From Nitrospira sp. (GTDB taxonomy: Bacteria > Nitrospirota > Nitrospiria > Nitrospirales > Nitrospiraceae): a stretch of 7,549 nucleotides of DNA. The stretch is taken from the NCBI GenBank assembly GCA_020697375.1, contig JAJFBJ010000144.1:1-7549 (forward strand), written 5' to 3'. The position numbers and the translations under genes are program-made. Positions 6,067-7,549 of the stretch are shown here, piece by piece. Position 1 is the first letter of the stretch. The number at the start of each line of letters is the position of its first letter. Below the pieces are notes generated by a model, which saw nothing but the letters and a program-made list of their open reading frames with translations, was not told where the DNA came from and did no database searches.

Positions 6067-6095
6067 ACAGTAGTTGACCGGTCGGTCAAAGTCAG
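6067..6095 (-). promoter_or_regulatory. Possible promoter for the lipoprotein gene, operator in its spacer
   Basis: On the minus strand, CTGACT (6090-6095, 4 of 6 to TTGACA) and TACTGT (6067-6072, 3 of 6 to TATAAT) are separated by exactly 17 bp, and those 17 bp are the operator plus one base. The boxes are weak, so this rests mainly on geometry and on lying directly after the tetR terminator. A second weak candidate nearer the gene is TTGGGA-16-CATTAT, around 5905-5932. Confidence 0.3.
6074..6089. promoter_or_regulatory. TetR-type operator, copy 1 (upstream of lipoprotein gene)
   Basis: TTGACCGGTCGGTCAA: a dyad with arms TTGACC/GGTCAA typical of TetR-family operators. It is the exact reverse complement of the copy at 6843-6858; with two flanking bases the identity is 18 bp. 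Confidence 0.75.
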
Positions 6096-6101
6096 GCGTT
6101 C

Positions 6102-6127
6102 AAAAAAACGCGTTCATCCTGAACGCG
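6102..6127 (-). terminator. Intrinsic terminator of the tetR gene
   Basis: On the minus strand CGCGTTCA, loop GGA, TGAACGCG (8-bp perfect stem), followed directly by seven T (6108-6102). It starts 29 bp after the regulator's stop codon, so tetR and the downstream lipoprotein gene are probably separate transcription units. Confidence 0.85.
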
Positions 6128-6155
6128 CCACACAAGAGCATCTCTTTCGGACCTG

Positions 6156-6830
6156 CTATCGCTTCGGGTGTACCCCTCGGCCGCTGGCCGCTACCGTCGA
6201 AGGAGTACGCACACTCGGCTTTGGAAGGGAACCAGTCCCCCCTGTGATTAAACGGACGAACCCTTTCCCCAAACGGCCGATCACCTCTGGATCGTTTTGG
6301 CTCTTAGCCAGCAAAACAATTCCCTGTATAAAGGCGACTAGAGCCTGAGCCGTGACATGCACATCCTGCTTGGGCACCTCCCCCGCGGCAATCGCAGCTT
6401 CGAGGGTCGTTTCGAGATAGCCTGCCAACTCGTGGAATACGGAATCAATCTTCCTTCGGATGTGCTCGTCCTGGGTACTCAGCTCAACCGCTAGATTTCC
6501 AAAGGGGCATCCCAGAACGTGTCCCGTTCGTGTCTTCACCCCACATTGCGTCTCATAAAAGAGTTCGACGCAACGTTCGACCCGTTTCAAGGGGGAATTC
6601 GTGCCACTCAGAACCTCCTTGATCACATGCTGACGGGTATCCGCCCATTGCTGGTCGATCGCGGCAAGGGTCAGATCCCGCTTGGACGGAAAGAAATGGT
6701 AAAAGCTGCCCTTCTTAACACCCGCGTGCTCGCAGATCTCTTGCACGCCCACATCCCCGTAGCTGCGGGCATACATGAGCTCCAGCGCGCTGCCGAGTAA
6801 CTTCTCTTTTGCATTGCTCACCTGTCCCAT
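6156..6830 (-). CDS. TetR/AcrR-family transcriptional repressor with a NemR-like cysteine
   Basis: A 224-residue regulator. Residues 5-50 form the TetR DNA-binding domain (AKEKLLGSALELMYARSYGD, then VGVQEICEHAGVKKGSFYHF and FPSKRDL), with the recognition helix around KKGSFYHFF. The C-terminal ligand/dimer domain has CVELFYETQCG and GCPFGNLAVELS (106-117). Cys108 sits where E. coli NemR has its reactive Cys106, in a G-C-x-x-x-x-L-(A/S)-x-E context; Cys33, Cys87 and Cys96 are further thiols. This suggests, without proving, sensing of electrophiles or oxidants. The last 25 residues are a Pro/Ser/Arg-rich tail. The ATG has only a weak ribosome site (TTGAG). The operator between its -10 box and start predicts autorepression, and the second operator predicts control of the lipoprotein gene. 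A strong terminator follows. Confidence 0.92.
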   Translation of the reverse strand: MGQVSNAKEKLLGSALELMYARSYGDVGVQEICEHAGVKKGSFYHFFPSKRDLTLAAIDQQWADTRQHVIKEVLSGTNSPLKRVERCVELFYETQCGVKTRTGHVLGCPFGNLAVELSTQDEHIRRKIDSVFHELAGYLETTLEAAIAAGEVPKQDVHVTAQALVAFIQGIVLLAKSQNDPEVIGRLGKGFVRLITGGTGSLPKPSVRTPSTVAASGRGVHPKR

Positions 6831-6842
6831 AGATTTCTCAAC

Positions 6843-6858
6843 TTGACCGACCGGTCAA
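6843..6858. promoter_or_regulatory. TetR-type operator, copy 2 (tetR autoregulation)
   Basis: TTGACCGACCGGTCAA, 12 bp before the tetR ATG and immediately downstream of its -10 box, covering the expected transcription start. It is the inverted identical copy of 6074-6089. Confidence 0.8.
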
Positions 6859-6887
6859 CTTTTACTGCATGGTGCTGACGCTGTCAA
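6859..6887 (-). promoter_or_regulatory. tetR promoter, sigma-70 type
   Basis: On the minus strand TTGACA (6882-6887, perfect -35), a 17-bp spacer, and TAAAAG (6859-6864, 4 of 6). The operator abuts the -10, so bound repressor would block open-complex formation. Confidence 0.6.
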
Positions 6888-6936
6888 GAGTAAAATGAAG
6901 GGTCCGCAAGGGGTCCAAAAAATCGCGCCAAAGAAC

Positions 6937-7164
6937 TTACGACGAGGAAAAGATTGCCTCTAGTTCTCCTTTCATTTCACCATAGCACTCGCAACAGATG
7001 TCCTTAAGACCATCTTTGTCGAGAACCTCTATGTGGCCCCTAGCAATGGCGCCGGACTGACGAATATCTTCGTCCGTAATTACGTACACATTGGACGGCG
7101 CCTCTGAGATTGGTTGTTCGCGGCGCATCGCGATGCTGACGGAGTCTTCCTCCGAGCGCCGCAT
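6937..7164 (-). pseudogene. Chimeric ORF with a TonB-dependent receptor plug fragment
   Basis: The 75-residue frame contains REQPISEAPSNVYVITDEDI then RQSGA (residues 15-39), which matches the well-known start of the TonB-dependent receptor plug domain (aPs.vyVIT.EDIR.SGA). A real receptor continues with LP..LR.IPG and several hundred residues. Here the frame switches at about 7048 to an unrelated acidic, Cys-containing stretch, IARGHIEVLDKDGLKDICCE followed by CYGEMKGELEAIFSSS, and stops. There is no signal peptide, and the region before the plug motif is a duplicated 12-residue unit. No ribosome site is evident at the ATG. It is best read as a rearranged remnant; whether the C-terminal stretch comes from another gene cannot be told here. 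Confidence 0.5.
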
Positions 7165-7196
7165 CGCGATGCTGACGGAGTCTTCCTCCGAGCGCC
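7125..7196 (-). repeat. 36-bp tandem duplication, two exact copies
   Basis: 7125-7160 and 7161-7196 are identical. Thirty-six bases is 12 codons, so on the minus strand it duplicates the unit RRSEEDSVSIAM without a frame change, just upstream of the receptor-plug motif. The identity suggests a recent slippage event. Confidence 0.9.
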
Positions 7197-7236
7197 TGTT
7201 TTCGTTCCCACAGAAACTATCCGTCCCGCAGATGTG

Positions 7237-7324
7237 CTGACCAGCGGTTTGTTAGTTCGCATTCGCCACTGAAAACCCCGAAATTTAAGACAGTTAATTT
7301 GTTTACCTACCGGGGGATGCTACC
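7237..7324 (+). repeat. Block-structured dispersed repeat, copy B
   Basis: Blocks in the same order and spacing as 4464-4549: CTGACC, GGTTTGTTAGTTCGC (7246-7260), 29 bases, ACAGTTA (7290-7296), 9 bases, CCTACC, then TGCTACC (7318-7324) with a 2-base longer last gap. Weak similarity may resume near GCAGCCTCC at 7383-7391 (AGAAGCCTCC in copy A). Confidence 0.6.
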
Positions 7325-7549
7325 GGACTTGATTGATTTGTGGTCCTCTATCCTGCAATTAATCGCCAGTTAAAAGGCGTGGGCAGCCTCCACAGTACCG
7401 ATTCCACCGAGTTTCCTGGACTACACCTTCAAACCAAAGGGAAACGTGTCCGCGAACGCGTGGACAATCAGGGAAGAGCGTTTGCGGGCAGTCAGCTACA
7501 ATTTCAGATTTACGTGTCACGCCGAGAGCCCGAGCTAACAGCCAGCGTC
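7325..7549. other. Right-end sequence without a supported gene
   Basis: No convincing ORF or RNA gene is seen in the final 225 bases. The only structure noted is a short GTGG/CCAC hairpin at about 7379-7393. Confidence 0.4.

Noticed and set aside
5865..6089. 74-aa minus-strand ORF overlapping the lipoprotein start by 4 bp
   Set aside because: TTG start placed inside the operator; composition is that of a leader region; no ribosome site.
7080..7262. 60-aa minus-strand ORF rich in Arg/Lys
   Set aside because: Alternative frame of the 36-bp tandem duplication; the frame containing the receptor plug motif is the meaningful one.

Overview
The window looks like a chromosomal accessory or intergenic-rich stretch from a Gram-negative bacterium with an outer membrane: two predicted lipoproteins, a fragment resembling a TonB-dependent receptor plug, and strong AAGGAGG-type ribosome binding sites. 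The protein flavours (BON-domain lipoprotein, glycine-zipper stress protein, GT4 glycosyltransferase with a PPKLYGGTER start) would suit Nitrospira or a related Nitrospirota lineage. That assignment is recalled from family distribution and is not proven by the sequence. There are no rRNA, tRNA, CRISPR, transposase or phage genes.

Layout. (1) 1-557: the 3' scrap of a winged-helix-like coding region, then about 450 bp without a gene. (2) 558-2501: a small secreted helical protein on + meets, tail to tail with a 4-bp gap, a run of four minus-strand genes. Read from 2501 downwards these are a one-TM small protein, a BON lipoprotein, a glycine-zipper protein of the YflT/DUF1269-like type, and a 63-aa acidic protein. 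They look like an envelope or general stress cluster. (3) 2502-2878: a divergent regulatory region with three dyads and a sigma-54-like box. (4) 2879-3997: a GT4 glycosyltransferase on +. (5) 3998-4600: non-coding sequence with a nested hairpin and the first copy of a block-structured direct repeat. (6) 4604-4819: a small minus-strand ORF whose normal start codon appears to have been lost by a 1-bp change. (7) 4948-6858: a regulatory pair, both on minus: a TetR/AcrR repressor and, downstream of its terminator, a secreted lipoprotein of a recognisable but uncharacterised family. The same 16-bp operator sits in front of each gene. (8) 6937-7549: a decayed receptor-plug fragment with a 36-bp in-frame tandem duplication, the second copy of the direct repeat, and an empty right end.

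The most coherent functional unit is the TetR regulator plus lipoprotein. The operator abuts the tetR -10 box, and its inverted copy fills the spacer of a possible lipoprotein promoter. The regulator carries a cysteine at the position where the electrophile sensor NemR has its reactive cysteine. The two block repeats (4464-4549 and 7237-7324) lie in the same orientation and bracket this unit, which may mark an acquired segment.
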